Of a stretch of 64,000 nt of DNA, positions 11,708-22,760 are shown in pieces (the stretch's first letter is position 1; each line of letters begins with the position of its first letter). The notes beneath the pieces are model-generated. The model had not been told where the DNA came from. It saw only the letters and a list, made by a program, of their open reading frames with translations, and did no database searches. The translations under genes and the position numbers were made by a program. This DNA comes from Takakia lepidozioides. Lineage: Eukaryota > Streptophyta > Takakiopsida > Takakiales > Takakiaceae. The stretch spans positions 16,988,001 to 17,052,000 of the forward strand of contig CM060732.1 in the NCBI GenBank assembly GCA_030704615.1, read 5' to 3'.

Positions 11708-12470
11708 CTACTACGTTTGGGGGGGGGGGGGGGGGGGGGTAGCGATGCCTGAGCGACCTCCAAACGCCGCGCGTAGCGACAGAAATACGCTACAGCACCC
11801 GGGGCGCGCCGGGGGCAAATTGCCACGTCAGTCCGATGTCGCTCCCGGAACGTCGTAGATTAGCGACCTCAGGCAATCGCTAATCCCCTGGGCCCCCTTG
11901 GACACGACCTGCGACAGCGGAATGACGCCACCCCTCCGGGCAGTCGCAATATTACGACTCCCCAGGAGTCGCAACTCAGGGCTAGGAGGGGGGGTCCATC
12001 CCTCCCCCTGCATCATGGGGCAGTCGCAAGGACGTCGCCCATCCCCAGCAATAGCCACGCGCCAGCGTCGTGGCACGTCGCACCCTGGGACATTAAAGCC
12101 CCCGCTCTGCGACGCTTGGACATCACAAAGGGGAGCGATTCTGCGTAGGGGACTGGCGACGCCCAGGAATCGCAATTCCATCGCTGCCATTTCCAGGCGT
12201 CGCTATTCCGCCATGGGTAGGGGGGTTTGCTGGCGACGCCCGGGAATCGCTCAGACGTTGCAGCACCCATGGGCCATCGCTAGCTCTAGGGGAGGGCACA
12301 TTCTTATGCGACTCCCGGGAGTCGCACCACGTCGCAGCCCCTGGGCGGTGTCGCTCGCTCCACGATGGGGCGGTTCTATTGCGACGTCCCGAATCGCTAG
12401 AGCGTCGCTGGTCACCCGGAGCCGTCGCAAAAGCTTCGCTAGGGGGGGGGTTGGGTGGGAGGGTAGCCAG
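11708..12470. repeat. CACTA copy 1 terminus and subterminal GCGAC/GTCGC array
   Basis: After CACTACTACG and a G20 homopolymer (11721-11740), the next 700 bp are very GC-rich and contain dozens of GCGAC and GTCGC pentamers in both orientations, often as short palindromes (for example gcgactcccgggagtcgc near 12308). CACTA transposases bind arrays of short subterminal motifs; this matches that organisation. Plus-strand open frames crossing this block are products of the base composition. Confidence 0.8.
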
Positions 12471-12559
12471 CTGGTATTTGGGGTGGGGTTTTGGGGGTTT
12501 TTTTTTTCGTTTGGGGGGGTGCATTCAAAGACACCAATGACAAGTGAAGTGCGTCTTAC

Positions 12560-14171
12560 CTTGGTTATTTCATGTGGCATGGTCATTGGTTCGACCCCCG
12601 CCTTGAGTGCCTTGCAAATGGTTTGTCGCGCACGGTACCTCTTGTCCTTGAGGTTCTTTCCCACCAGCTCCAAGAGCTTCCCCTCATTCCACTCACCCGA
12701 AAATGTGCCCTCAAGTGCTTGCACGAATGCTCGCCTATGGCGATGTGATTGGCGTGGCCAATCAACATGCCAAGGGAACCACCTCGCCGCCAAGTCAAAG
12801 GTTATTTTTTTCATGGCCTCCCAATACTCACCAATGGGGTCACCGACCTTATTGGTCTCTAAGGGGGGCACCACCATCTTTGGCAAATCAAGGTTGCGGG
12901 GACCCGAGGTCTTTACCTCGTCCACGCTCTTTTGAACTACCTCTCTCTTGTCTTTTGTTGCCCCGTTAGTGCCCTCCACCGGCTGCACGCTCATCTGAAC
13001 TAGCTCCCCCTTGTCTTTTGCTCCCCCACTAGTGCCCTCCCCCGGCTGAACCTCTCTCCTTCTACGCCTCTTTCTCTTACGCTCCCTCTCATGGGCCTGT
13101 CCTTTCCCCTTCCCCTCAACTACTTCCCTCCCCCCCTCCACTACTTCCCTACCCTCCTTGATGATTAGGGGAACCTCGGGGACATGAGGTCTTTTCCTCT
13201 TCCTCTTACCATCCCCACGAGTAGGCACCGCCACTGTCCCTGCTTTGTCGGTGACAATCCCACTACCTGCCACAAGCTTAGCCACGAATGCGCCAAGCTC
13301 CTGAACACAAAACCCACAAAATTAGAAACAAACCAAAAACAAAATGAAAAGCAAAGGAAAGAAAAAAAGGTGAAGGAAAGAGGCTCACCTTTGCGTCCAT
13401 GACCTCAATGTTGCCCTCGGTCCCCGCTTGTGGTGCACACCCCATAAGGCCCTCTCGGAATAAGGGTGGAAGCCTATCTCATACACCCAATAGGCTCGCA
13501 GGCGGCGCCCCAAAGTCCAAGGTCTTCTTCATTGACCGTTCAGGCGACGGACTTCGCAAGGGGCCCTCCAAAGCCAGTGTCACCCTCTCCTCTTCCCCCT
13601 CCCTTTCTCGTGCCCCCCTATTTCCCTCTTCCCTCTTCTTGTCTTCCTCCCTCTTCCTTTCCTCCTCCTTCCACCTCATTGCGGCCTCCTTTGAAGCCTG
13701 CTCTTCTCCAAAGGTGAGGAGGAACCCACCCCCTTCTGACCCCCCCCCCCCCCCCCCCTTATAAGCCCTCTTGGTTGCAGAAGAATGGGAAAATGCATTG
13801 GCCGTGGGGCTAAGCTCAAGTTGCCCATACCTAGCGCCAGATCTGAGAATGCGCTTCCCCGCGTAAAAGTCAGGGCCCTCCATCAGCTCGTGGGGTGGCG
13901 TCCCAACCTGAACATTGGGTGCACCACCCTCAAGTGGAGGCTCATCCCCAGCCTCTTTCGAGGGCATGGAGGCCTCGACAGCCTTACGGCTTGGTCCTCT
14001 CACATAGCCGCCTATAGGGCTGGTGAGTTTGGACCAAGTGGACCGTGTCACACGGCCGTCAATGACGGGAGCGTTGTCAGGCTTCCCTACCTTAGCAGCA
14101 GACGATTTCTGCTCCTTCGCCGGTGCCTTCTCCTTGTCCTTCGGCGGCCCCTTCTCCTTGTCCTTCACCAT
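12560..14171 (-). CDS. CACTA-associated accessory protein (ORF2-like), partial
   Basis: Minus-strand exons: a first frame 14171-13479 (Lys/Glu-rich, start MVKDKEKGPPKDKEKAPA), a short stretch ending MDAK at 13389, and 13300-12560. Exon 3 starts after a clear acceptor (TTGTGTTCAG|GAG) and ends at a perfect donor (AAG|GTAAGA). It holds a Lys/Arg-rich nuclear-localisation-like run and then EYWEAMKKITFDLAARWF, LEGTFSGEWNEGKLLELVG and LKDKRYRARQTICKAL, reminiscent of plant transposase-associated (Transposase_24-like) domains. No downstream exon is visible before the subterminal repeats, so the C-terminus is missing. A poly-G run (13741-13758 on the + strand as C) makes the first exon frame unreliable. 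It runs antisense to the transposase of the same element. Confidence 0.5.
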
Positions 14172-14339
14172 ACTACGAGCTTATCCCTGCGCCCACAACA
14201 CTATTACCGTGTGATTTCACACGCCAAAAACAAACAAGGCCTGACCCTCCCCCTTCCCCTCTCTCCCTCTCCCTCTATCTTTATGTCCTTCTCCATCTCC
14301 CCCTTTCTCTCTCTGCTGATAAGCAAAAAAAAAAAAAAT

Positions 14340-14510
14340 GAGGGGGAGGGGGGGGAGGGTGTGTGCTGAGAGCACCAGCACTTGCTGCTATCAGCCACGC
14401 CCCCCCCCCCCCCCCCCTCCCCCAACCATTCCAAAAAGAAAAAGAAAAAGAAAAAAAGGTGGGGGGGACTGAGAGCAGCAGCAACAAGTACTTGCTGCTG
14501 GAACGTAGCT
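14340..14510. repeat. Foldback hairpin repeats, G-rich arms (left cluster)
   Basis: Two adjacent units with the same plan as the units at 16.5-16.85 kb: a GGTGGGG-type arm, CTGAGAGCA, a CAGCAGCAA / TTGCTGCTG core and a poly-C arm. Units are separated by A-rich linkers (aaaaagaaaaag). They look like tandem copies of a foldback MITE inside the CACTA element. Confidence 0.65.
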
Positions 14511-15715
14511 AGCTACGGCGTGAGCCCAGGAGCTCGGCTTACACTTTGCCCTCTAAGCGTGAGCCCAGGGTTTAGAGGAGGGAGAAGCAAGTCCTATAAC
14601 CAAGGATAGGGTTTAGAGGGGGTCCTATTACCGTGGAAGCGTATATTTTGGAAGAAGAGGTGAACACGGCAAAACTTCCAAACACGGCAAACACGGCAAT
14701 ATACGACAAACACGACATATTGAGTCCCCTTTAGAAGCACGACGATCGACCCAATTCCCCCAGCCCTACTTCGTCAACCCCAAGCACTCCCACCCCCAAG
14801 CACTTCATGCAGCTGGTCCCACCTCCACCAGCCCCAAGCGCTCCACCCTGAAGACGAGCCCCAAGCCGCGATCCCACCTGGCCCCACTCTCACCAAGCCC
14901 CAACCTTCTCTGATCACTGTTCCTATAAGTATACTCCTGCAGCAACCACACCCACTAGTGAGTTATTTTTCAACCCACCGACAATAGTAGAACTATCTAG
15001 AAAGTAGAACTCTCTAAAAAGTAGTGAACTAGGGAAGATGGCTATACCAACTCTGGCCCGCGAGTAGCGGGTTTAACGGGTTCTGGACCTAGCTGCGGGT
15101 CCAGGTCCGGTTGTAAAATGAACCCGGGTCAGGGTCCGAGTTTTTGGTGATGGCACGGATAGATAACCCGACCCTAACCAGGGTTTTTTTTATGGATTTT
15201 GAAAAGGGGTAGGAGTGGCTATATATATTGGGTGTAGGGTAGTGGCCCACTCTAGGTAATTTTCCTCGAATTGGTAGGCTACATGTATTTCCACCCTTGC
15301 CATATTTTGCGAATCAAATGGATGTTGATGAACAATAGAAGATGAAGTACAGAAATAGTTGAAAGCCATAGGACGAATGGAACTCTTTCTATGTGAAAAC
15401 CATAGGCTAATTGGTACAAATGAGGTGTATAGTTCTTGCAAGACTGGTGACGAGCATCTACTTGGGAAACGGAGGAGGCCCCACAATCCTAAACCCACTC
15501 CTCATTTGGCCTGTCAGATCATCCTGCATGGGGCCCGCCATGGCTACATCTGTGCTGCCCCCGCGGGTCCACAGAAGAGGACCTTTTTTAGACCCCCAGT
15601 TTTTGGCGAAAACTGCCCTATTTGGACCTCTTTTTCCCTTTGTTTCATTCGCCAAGGGGATTTTCAGGCGGCCAAATGGCGAAAAATCACCAATAAAAAA
15701 AACGCTGACCCTAAC
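14511..15715. other. Non-coding CACTA interior with AACACGGCA repeats
   Basis: No gene is supported. At 14660-14720 the unit AACACGGCA recurs several times; its inverted complement (TGCCGTGTT) recurs at about 16305-16335, on the far side of the triplicated block. Around 15060-15180 the sequence is rich in CGGGTT/AACCCG motifs in both orientations, like the ends of some TIR elements, but I cannot define an element. Confidence 0.4.
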
Positions 15716-16143
15716 CCGCCGGGTACCCGGGGTGAAAATCCGGACCCGCACAACACTGTCGTCGATGTCGTCAATGATCATCCTGAAATCATGATCATGA
15801 AGAAATTGAGTGTGTTGATGCACTCAGTTCTCAGCGCGGGGGGGACCGAAAATAATAATAATAATTCCCCGCCCCCCCCCAAAAAAAAACCCCGCCGGGT
15901 ACCCGGGGTGAAAATCCAGACCCGCACACACTGTCGTCGATGATCATCCTGAAATCATGATCATGAAGAAATTGAGTGCGTTGACGCATTCAGTTCTCCG
16001 GGGGGGGGGGACACAAAAAAAAAACTAGATTTTTTATTTTTTATTTTTTTCTCTCCCTCCCCCCCACGCAGAACTGAGTGCGTCAACACACTCAATTTCT
16101 TCATGATCATGAATTCACGATGATCGTCGACGACATCTACCCA
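15716..16143. repeat. Tandem plus inverted three-copy repeat
   Basis: A 110-130 bp unit (starting GGGTACCCGGGGTGAAAATC, containing GTCGTCGATG, the palindrome ATCATGATCATGA and AAATTGAGTG, and ending CAGTTCTC) is present at about 15716-15845, about 15892-16005, and as a shorter inverted copy at about 16067-16143. G- or C-homopolymers with A-runs separate the copies. The third copy can pair with either of the other two to form a long hairpin. Confidence 0.85.
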
Positions 16144-16263
16144 AATGCCCCGGGGAGGGGGGAGAAATCCTTATTATTTATTTATTTATTTATGAATTCT
16201 CATGTGCCTAATGCCCGCTTAATTCCCAACCCTGTTTCCCTCCACGAACATGGCAGTTCGCTA

Positions 16264-16290
16264 AGGGTTAGGGTTAGGGTTTGGGGTTAC
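16264..16290. repeat. Short telomere-like GGGTTA run
   Basis: Three tandem GGGTTA/GGGTTT units followed by GGGGTTA. Too short to call an interstitial telomere. It resembles both the plant telomere unit and the GGGGTTACA minisatellite at the left end of the window. Confidence 0.5.
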
Positions 16291-16515
16291 GATTTGCAGT
16301 GTTTCCCCGGTTTGCCGTGTTTGCCGTGTTTTTGCGGTAATGACGTCGGCTTAATTCCCAGCCTGTTTCCCTTTGTGTTTGTCGATTTGCCATGTTTGCG
16401 TGTTTCCGCGGTAATGGGTGCTCATCCGCGGAAATACACCCTGCACACTCTAGCATCCCCCCTTGCTGCTGCAGCTCTCAGCGCCCCCCACCATCGCTAA
16501 AACCAAAAAATGAAA

Positions 16516-16845
16516 GGTGGGGGGGGGGCTAAAACCACCAGCAGCAAGCTGCTTTCAGCACCCCCCACCATTCCAAAAACAAAAAACGAAAAGGTGGGGG
16601 GGAGAAGTGACTGTGCAGCAGCAACTGCTCAGTCACCCCCCCCCCCCCCCCACCTTCTTTTTTATTTTTCTTCCCTCCCTCGGTCCCATCAGGATGTAGA
16701 GAGAGAGGGACTGTTCAGGGGGGGGAAAAAAAAACAAAAAAACGGTGGGGGGGTGGGGAAGTGATTGGAGCAGCTGTTGCTCCAGTAACTTCCCCACCTT
16801 TTTTTTTTTTTTTTTTTTTCTCCCCTGAACAGTCCCTCTCTCTCC
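16516..16845. mobile_element. Three foldback MITE-like hairpins (right cluster)
   Basis: Hairpin A, 16516-16569: GGTGGGGG arm, core CAGCAGCAAGCTGC, CCCCCCACC arm. Hairpin B, 16593-16654: GGTGGGGG, GTGACTG, a GCAGCAGCAACTGC-type core, CAGTCAC, CCCCACC. Hairpin C, 16698-16845: long arms (AGAGAGAGGGACTGTTCAGG against CCTGAACAGTCCCTCTCTCT) enclosing an A-tract, GGTGGGG, GAAGTGATTGGAGCAG, then the reverse complement with small mismatches and a T-tract. Hairpin C is almost a perfect 148-nt foldback. No coding capacity. Confidence 0.8.
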
Positions 16846-16852
16846 CTCTGTC

Positions 16853-17247
16853 TTGGGGAGAGGAGAGGATTATGTGGATTTGTTCCCCTATTTTGGGCCG
16901 AGGTATGCCCACCGGGAGTGGCAATTATTGCAGACACACGGCCTTGGGTCCTTGATCCATCCTTACATCCTTGTTGTGAACGACAATGATGTAAGGGCGA
17001 GAAATTTGGGCCGCAAAGCCCATATTTATTGTGACGGAAACCCCGATGTGTACGGCAACGTGGTTGGGCTCATCAACAATTCAGTTACCTTACCGCCGGG
17101 CCACACCACCAACGTGTTTTAGGATGAGCGCCATGACGGGGATAGTAGATCTTGGATCCTAACATCACCACTTTTGTGATGACATGTGCGAAGAGGACCA
17201 TTAGGGCTGGAGAGAAGTTGTTTGCAGAGTATGACTTTAGACGTTAG
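16853..17247 (+). pseudogene. SET-domain fragment captured in CACTA copy 1
   Basis: The ORF 16853-17122 encodes HPYILVVNDNDVRARNLGRK and then CDGNPDVYGNVVGLINNS, which has the layout of the SET-domain GNVARFINHS/AGYINS core. After an in-frame TAG (17120-17122) the frame continues DERHDGDSR, and after a one-base shift the SET C-terminal signature TCAKRTIRAGEKLFAEYDF appears, ending with TAG at 17245-17247. SET domains methylate protein lysines using S-adenosylmethionine. The stop and frameshift make this a dead copy. It sits between the foldback hairpins and the transposase, which suggests gene capture by the element. No zinc-binding pre- or post-SET motif is visible. Confidence 0.6.
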
Positions 17248-17521
17248 CCGAGTTTCATCATGTGTAGATGGACGTAGGAAGACATTTTGTACATTGAGGT
17301 GGCTTCCTCCACCGTGTATATATATACATAGGCATTGATGTGTATTTGGGTGCACTTTTTCATGCTATATTTAAGGGAGTTTGGGTGGACGTTATATGTG
17401 AATTAGGGTATTTTGAATTATATAGTGTCTCCTTCATGTGGTGAAGCAATGTATGTATTCCCCTCGTGTGTATAATGTGTACTTTGGGTTTTATCCCGTA
17501 TGAAAATGAACAACGCCATGT

Positions 17522-20500
17522 ATGGAAACTGATAATGACATGGTTGTTTTTGGCATCTTAGGATGCCGGCACAACCCCACGACGTTAATTCATGAAATTC
17601 ATGATCTTGTCATGAATCGGGATTTTGTTCCTTCGGAGGGGGGTGCATGTCAAAGGGACCCGAGCCCGTCTGACATGGCGGTCTCCGATGATGAGGACAA
17701 CAATAACAATGGAATTATGCATGAGGATGTGGCAGCAATGGAGGACCTCTTAATGCATTAGATGGTAGATGAGGACACGGACTCTTTGAATGACATAGAA
17801 AAAGAAGCCAAAACTCCCTTATGCAAAGGGGCCAAAGTGAATAGACTTTCAACCATCTTGTTGTTGTTGAATTTGCAAATCCGGTTTGGCATAAGCAATG
17901 TGGGTATGTCTGCCATAATGCAGATTATTGCGGACTACATCCTTGCCCCACATTTGAAGCCGAGAATGCCACGATCAAGAAAAGAGGCAAGAGCAGCCTT
18001 GGATGCTGTGGGGATGGGCTATAAGATTTTTCATGCATGTCCATGTGATAAAACCCTATACTACGGAGAGGATGCAAAACTCACCAAGTGCCCAAAGTGC
18101 AACAAAGACCGATATCGGGATGATGTTCAAGGGAAGAAAGCCCCGCGCAAGGTATACCCGCGCCACAATACACTTGTATATTGCATTCTACCTTTTTGCA
18201 ACCGCTACAAGGACGTAAGGTTTTATTTAGAGATATGAATAACACTGATTTTGATATGGGGCCGACATGGGGATGGTGCCAGAAAATGCACTACTTTCCA
18301 ATCATCCCGCGACTGCAGGCACACTACCGAAGCCCCTCATTGGCAAAACTGATGAGATGGCACGCCTCGCATCGGAGCCCCCCAGGAAAGGTGTGCATGC
18401 CACAAGATCTCGGATGGGGTCCTCAGTGAGCACTCTTGCTTTCATTTAAGCGTCCTTGCTTTTACCCGCCTATGGCTTCCAGAGGTGCCCCCTCTTGTAA
18501 AAAAAAGTCTAGCTCTGGCACCAGCTCAAGGGGAAGGGGCAGCTGGATCCCACGCAGCTCCTCAGCAACTCCTGTATCGTCAATTCTCGGGAAAGGTCCT
18601 GAGATCGCTCGTCCCAAGCCGTTCCAAGAGCTGATTCCTTGGGCAAAATCTGTGGCCCCAGATGATGATTCTGCGGATATTATTCCCCTGGACCTTGAAT
18701 GCCTGAAAGCCCACTCCTGAAAGATGATGCAACACGGAATTTTGGTGTACTTCCCTGGACGTCCGAGAGACAAGGAAGGTGCCCGGAAATGGATTGTGGA
18801 ACATTTGGGTTGAGAAGGAGGCCTCACTCATCATTATTGCCACTCTATGGGAAGAGGTTTCTACACTGTCAAATTTGGTACGAAGGAGAATGCGGAGCGG
18901 GCTCTAGCTTTCAACACACGCAAATCAAGGTTCAAAGTCCATATATTTCCATGGTCTCCTGCATGGGGGCACAAGGACGGCACTACTTGCAAACCGCGGA
19001 TTATTCCCCTGCCCTTCCTATCAGATAACTACCTAGCCTCGCTTCCGGAGATTGGAGCTCACTTCGGCTCCTTCATTGGAAGTCTAAATGTGTTTGATCC
19101 AATTGACGACGCTGTACTAAGTGTGGATCAGGACCCCTCGCTATTTGATGGCAATGACAGTGGAGTCCCAAAAATTGTTGTACTAATGCCAGAGACAGCG
19201 AAGATAGGAAATGCAATTAAATTGTCAACTCTGGACGGCTCTTTTATTTCTGTTCAGATCAAAGAAGAGGTTGTAAGCATAATCTGCTTCAAATGCAATG
19301 GAGAGGGCCATGTCAAAGCAGATTGCCCCCGGCGCAGCCTGAAATCCCCACCCCTGGTATGCTGCCTTCTGAAACTCACATACTTTGTCTAGTCATGTAG
19401 TCATTCCACTTGGCCGGTGACCATGGTGAATTACAACATCCCTCCGTATCTTTCAATAAAAAAAAGGCCATATCATGTTGGCTGCCATTGTACCAGGTGA
19501 GTGTTCCCATTTCATGATTATTATTTCTTTGGATTTTACATTAATCTTCTTCTCTTTGGCGCAATTCCGATGGAAGATTGATGAGTGACGTAATGATGGA
19601 GAAAGATGTGTCATTCATTATGAAGTATAAATTTCATGGTGGAGCATTGAAACAATGATGTGAATGTTGGATAGGGAAAAAACAAGTGAAACACATGGAC
19701 ACGTATTTGCGACCTCTAGTTGATGAACTTAAGGTCGAACTATGGAGGGGGGGTGCCAGCATTGGATGCTTCAATTGACCATATGACCCGACAATCTTTT
19801 CAGATGAGAGGCATCTTGCTTTGGACAATGCATGATATCGAGGTATATTTTGTTCCCCATGAGAAACCCGCGTACATTTACCTGTCAAGGGATATTGATG
19901 AGGATTGGGATTGATTGAAGTAGCGGCGACAGTCTTCTGCACCGTAGTGGGGTAGATGCACATGGAAACTTTTTGTCTTTGCTAATGTGACGGAATGTCT
20001 ACAGGACTTACTGTTTGCTCACGGTTGAGTACTAAATGGTACCACGCATGCCTGCATTGTGGCGATGAACTTGATGCACAAAGCTCCAGCAATCTTCGCA
20101 AGATGGTGTATCCCAACTACCGCAAGTTTCTTCCTATGAGCCATCATTGGAGAAGAAGAGACAAACACTTATTTAATGGCAAAGTGGAATTACGTCCCCC
20201 ACCTGTGACACCATCCGGGCACTTTTGGGAAGACCGATAAAATGAGGCCCATCCGGAGGGGTCTGGTGAAGTGGAGGTGCCCGGCATGAAGCGGTTTTCA
20301 ATCTTCTACGAATTGTCATATTGGGCGGTACGTATTCTACAAAAACACCATCAATATTGTTATGCATGCATGTGATATTGCATGTTTTGTATGATTTCCA
20401 TTGTCACTTTCACGACAAAATAGACGTGTAAGAATTTGTGGGTGGAGATATATGTAGGACTTGAAGATTCGTCATCTTCTAGATCCCATGCATATTGAGA

Positions 20501-22425
20501 ATAATGTTTTCTCATTTTTTTGTGTTCTTCATGGCACGCCGGCAAAGAAGAGAGTGGCTATGAAAGGAGATTCTCTCGGTGTTAGAAAGGAACTTGAGGA
20601 GCAGGGTCGCATGCTCCATCTATGGGCCGAAGAAAATGGTGTGGACCCAAATGGTGTTGTACGGTGGAAGTATAGACGCGCACCTTGGCAATGGACAAAG
20701 GAGGAGTACAAGAAAGTGATAGCCACCATAGGAGCTATCCGAACACCAACTGGTTATGGGTCATCCCTCCGTATGAAGTTCAACGAAGACGGGGTCCATG
20801 GTTTGAAGTCTCATGACTACCACAATCTATTGCAAGACATCTTGCCCATTACAGTACGTGGGACATTGACTCCCGAGGTTCGCGAGACAGTCTATAGATT
20901 GGGAGCCTTGTTCCGGTGGATTTGCTCCAAAGAGCTAGAGGAAGCGGATTTTCCACGCATGAAGAAAGAGGCGGCGGTGATCATGTGTTTATTGGAGATG
21001 CACCTTCTTCCATCTTTCTTTGATATCTAAGTGCACTTGGTAGTGCACTTAGTGGAAGAGGCTTCAATTGCCGGCCCCGTTCATTCTCAGTGGATGTACT
21101 ACCTTGAGCGATACATGAAGACTTTGAAAGCACATGTAAGACAAATGGCACACCCAGAGGGTAGCATGGCGGAGGGGTATACATTGCAAGAGGCTATGTT
21201 CTACTACATGGAGTACTTGGCAAGGGTGGATAAGGAAGCCCCTCCGATGTGGAAGGAAGATGAGGATGTACGAACCAATGACATCGTTTTGCCCAAAAAT
21301 TCAAAGAGGGTAAAATTACCCATGATGGTGATTAACCAAGCGCATAAGTTCATACTGAAGAATACCCCATCCATACATGAGTGGGAGGCAAGATACAATA
21401 ACCTTGTTCAGCAACGACAGGAGGAGACGATTGCGTGGAGGCGGAACCATGCAAGGGCGACTGCATGCGCTCCGCGAGCAAGGGGCCGGCGTAGGAATGT
21501 TTCTTCACAAGATTTACCCATGGAATTGCAGCCTCTAAGTTCATTCCGCCATTGACTTCGGACTGAAGTTGATGACACCATTGCAAAAGGTGAGGTGGTT
21601 TCAGATTTGGTGCAAGACATTGCAAGGGGCCCCTCTCAATTTGCGACCTCATACACGACGGTTTGGGTTCATGGTCGTCATTTCCGCATTCGTGCTCTTG
21701 ACATGAAGCGCAAAACAACATTTGATTCTAGCTTGTGTGCCTCATCTTGGCAAGACTCCGTGTGGGGCAGGGGAGATACACGACCTACTATGAGCACATT
21801 CAACTACTTTGGAGAGCTTGAGAACATACTCCAACTTCAGTATACAAGGCACCAGCCTCTTAAGGTGGTTCCAGCCACATCTTGTGGGGCCCTCCGCAAC
21901 ACTAATGGAAGACGAGTGTGGTTTCATGCGCGTCAATATAGATAGGCTCGAGTCTACTCATCGTCCCTCCGATGAGCTTTTTTTCATGGCCTTCAGACAT
22001 GGAGCAAGTTTTCTTCTCCGGATCAGGAAATTGGAAGGGGGTTGTGCATGCTCAGCCAAGAAGAAGACGTATCTATCATGGTCGGGGATCTACATGGGGC
22101 GAGGCAAATGCGGAGGAGGAAGAGACTGGTCATGATGACGCTAATGTTGGTCGAGGTTGGATAGAGGGGGTACAAGAGAATGATGACGCCCCGGACAATG
22201 CATCCCGGACCCTATACGATGAGGCTCCATCTGATGCGGATGTTGGAGAAAAAGATGAAGACATGGTCATTGAAACCGAGGTGGAAGATGATTCAGATGT
22301 GTCTTTTGATGACCAGACCATTTATGACAAGACTCTGATGAGCAAGAAGACTTGCAGCTTGATGAGGACGAAGAAGCACCGGATGATGATGTTCAAGTTG
22401 ATTAGACACGTAATCAAAGCTACAT
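17522..22425 (+). pseudogene. CACTA tnp2-type transposase copy 1, multiply disrupted
   Basis: The frame resembles plant Transposase_21/tnp2 proteins: an acidic N-terminus, then GAKVNRLSTILLLLNLQIRF, the zinc-ribbon-like core IFHACPCDKTLYYGEDAKLT followed by CPKC, a DUF4218-like region (WMYYLERYMKTLKAHVRQMA) and a DUF4216-like region (TVWVHGRHFRIRALDMKRKT), then an acidic tail. Compared with the inverted copy at 55-59 kb it has in-frame stops at 17759-17761 (TAG), 21028-21030 (TAA where copy 2 has CAA) and 21553-21555 (TGA), frameshifts around 21900-21990, and about 95 bp replaced by LINE sequence near 18420-19390. The tnp2 protein would cut and paste the element in the nucleus; this copy cannot. 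Confidence 0.85.
18436..19392 (+). pseudogene. LINE ORF1 (DUF4283/zinc-knuckle) fragment inside tnp2
   Basis: One reading frame runs from 18436 to 19392 and is broken only by TGA at 18718-18720 and TGA at 18811-18813. It encodes a Ser-rich N-terminus, the RNA-binding DUF4283-like stretch GRGFYTVKFGTKENAERALA...FKVHIFPWSPAW, and a CCHC knuckle CFKCNGEGHVKADC. This is the usual domain order of plant L1-type LINE ORF1, an RNA-binding chaperone. Both stops could arise from CGA to TGA, the expected product of deaminated CpG methylation. Immediately after it the transposase homology resumes at AGTCATGTAGTCATTCCAC. Confidence 0.8.
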
Positions 22426-22510
22426 AATAATTCTCGCACACAACTGTACTCATCCCTTTGATTGATTGTACATGTATATGCATGTAGCTTATTTCTATGG
22501 TTGATCAATA

Positions 22511-22760
22511 AAAAAAATCCATGAAAAAAATCCTTTGGAGGTGTGGTGATCTAGGAATGATTCTAGTGAAGTTGTGACTCGAAAAGTGACTCTAGGATTG
22601 TTGAGTTTTTTTACGAGGGCAAGAATATTGGAAGACATGGTTCTTGTTCTACAAGTGCTGACCAACACTTACCCCCGGAAACCCTTCAATCAATTTGGTT
22701 ATCATGATCTCGATGCAATAGAATGAATCTTCGAAATTGGTGTGAAAGACAACAATGTTA
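22511..22760. other. Junction segment between CACTA copy 1 and gypsy fragment
   Basis: Begins after the A-rich stretch that ends CACTA homology and runs to the truncated end of the gypsy frame. No terminal repeat or coding signal is recognised. Confidence 0.4.

Larger units (their letters stand above)
11708..22510 (+). mobile_element. CACTA (EnSpm) element copy 1, decayed, 3' end missing
   Basis: It starts with CACTACTACG, the CACTA-type terminus, then a 20-G run. Subterminal palindromic repeats, an antisense accessory gene, foldback hairpins, a SET-domain fragment and a tnp2-type transposase follow. Homology to CACTA copy 2 (inverted, 55.1-59.4 kb) continues past the transposase stop to about 22505, then stops abruptly after an A-rich stretch. 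No matching GTAGTG terminus or subterminal array follows, so the distal end is lost. Several nonsense mutations show it cannot encode an active transposase. Confidence 0.85.

Noticed and set aside
11898-12935. 345-aa open frame on + across the CACTA terminus
   Set aside because: It is mostly the GC-rich subterminal repeat array read as protein, and its second half is antisense to the better-supported spliced accessory gene.
15050-15185. hAT element end with CGGGTT repeats
   Set aside because: No matching inverted terminus or target-site duplication could be found.
16264-16290. Interstitial telomere
   Set aside because: Only three GGGTTA/GGGTTT units; a chance or minisatellite-derived run is more likely.
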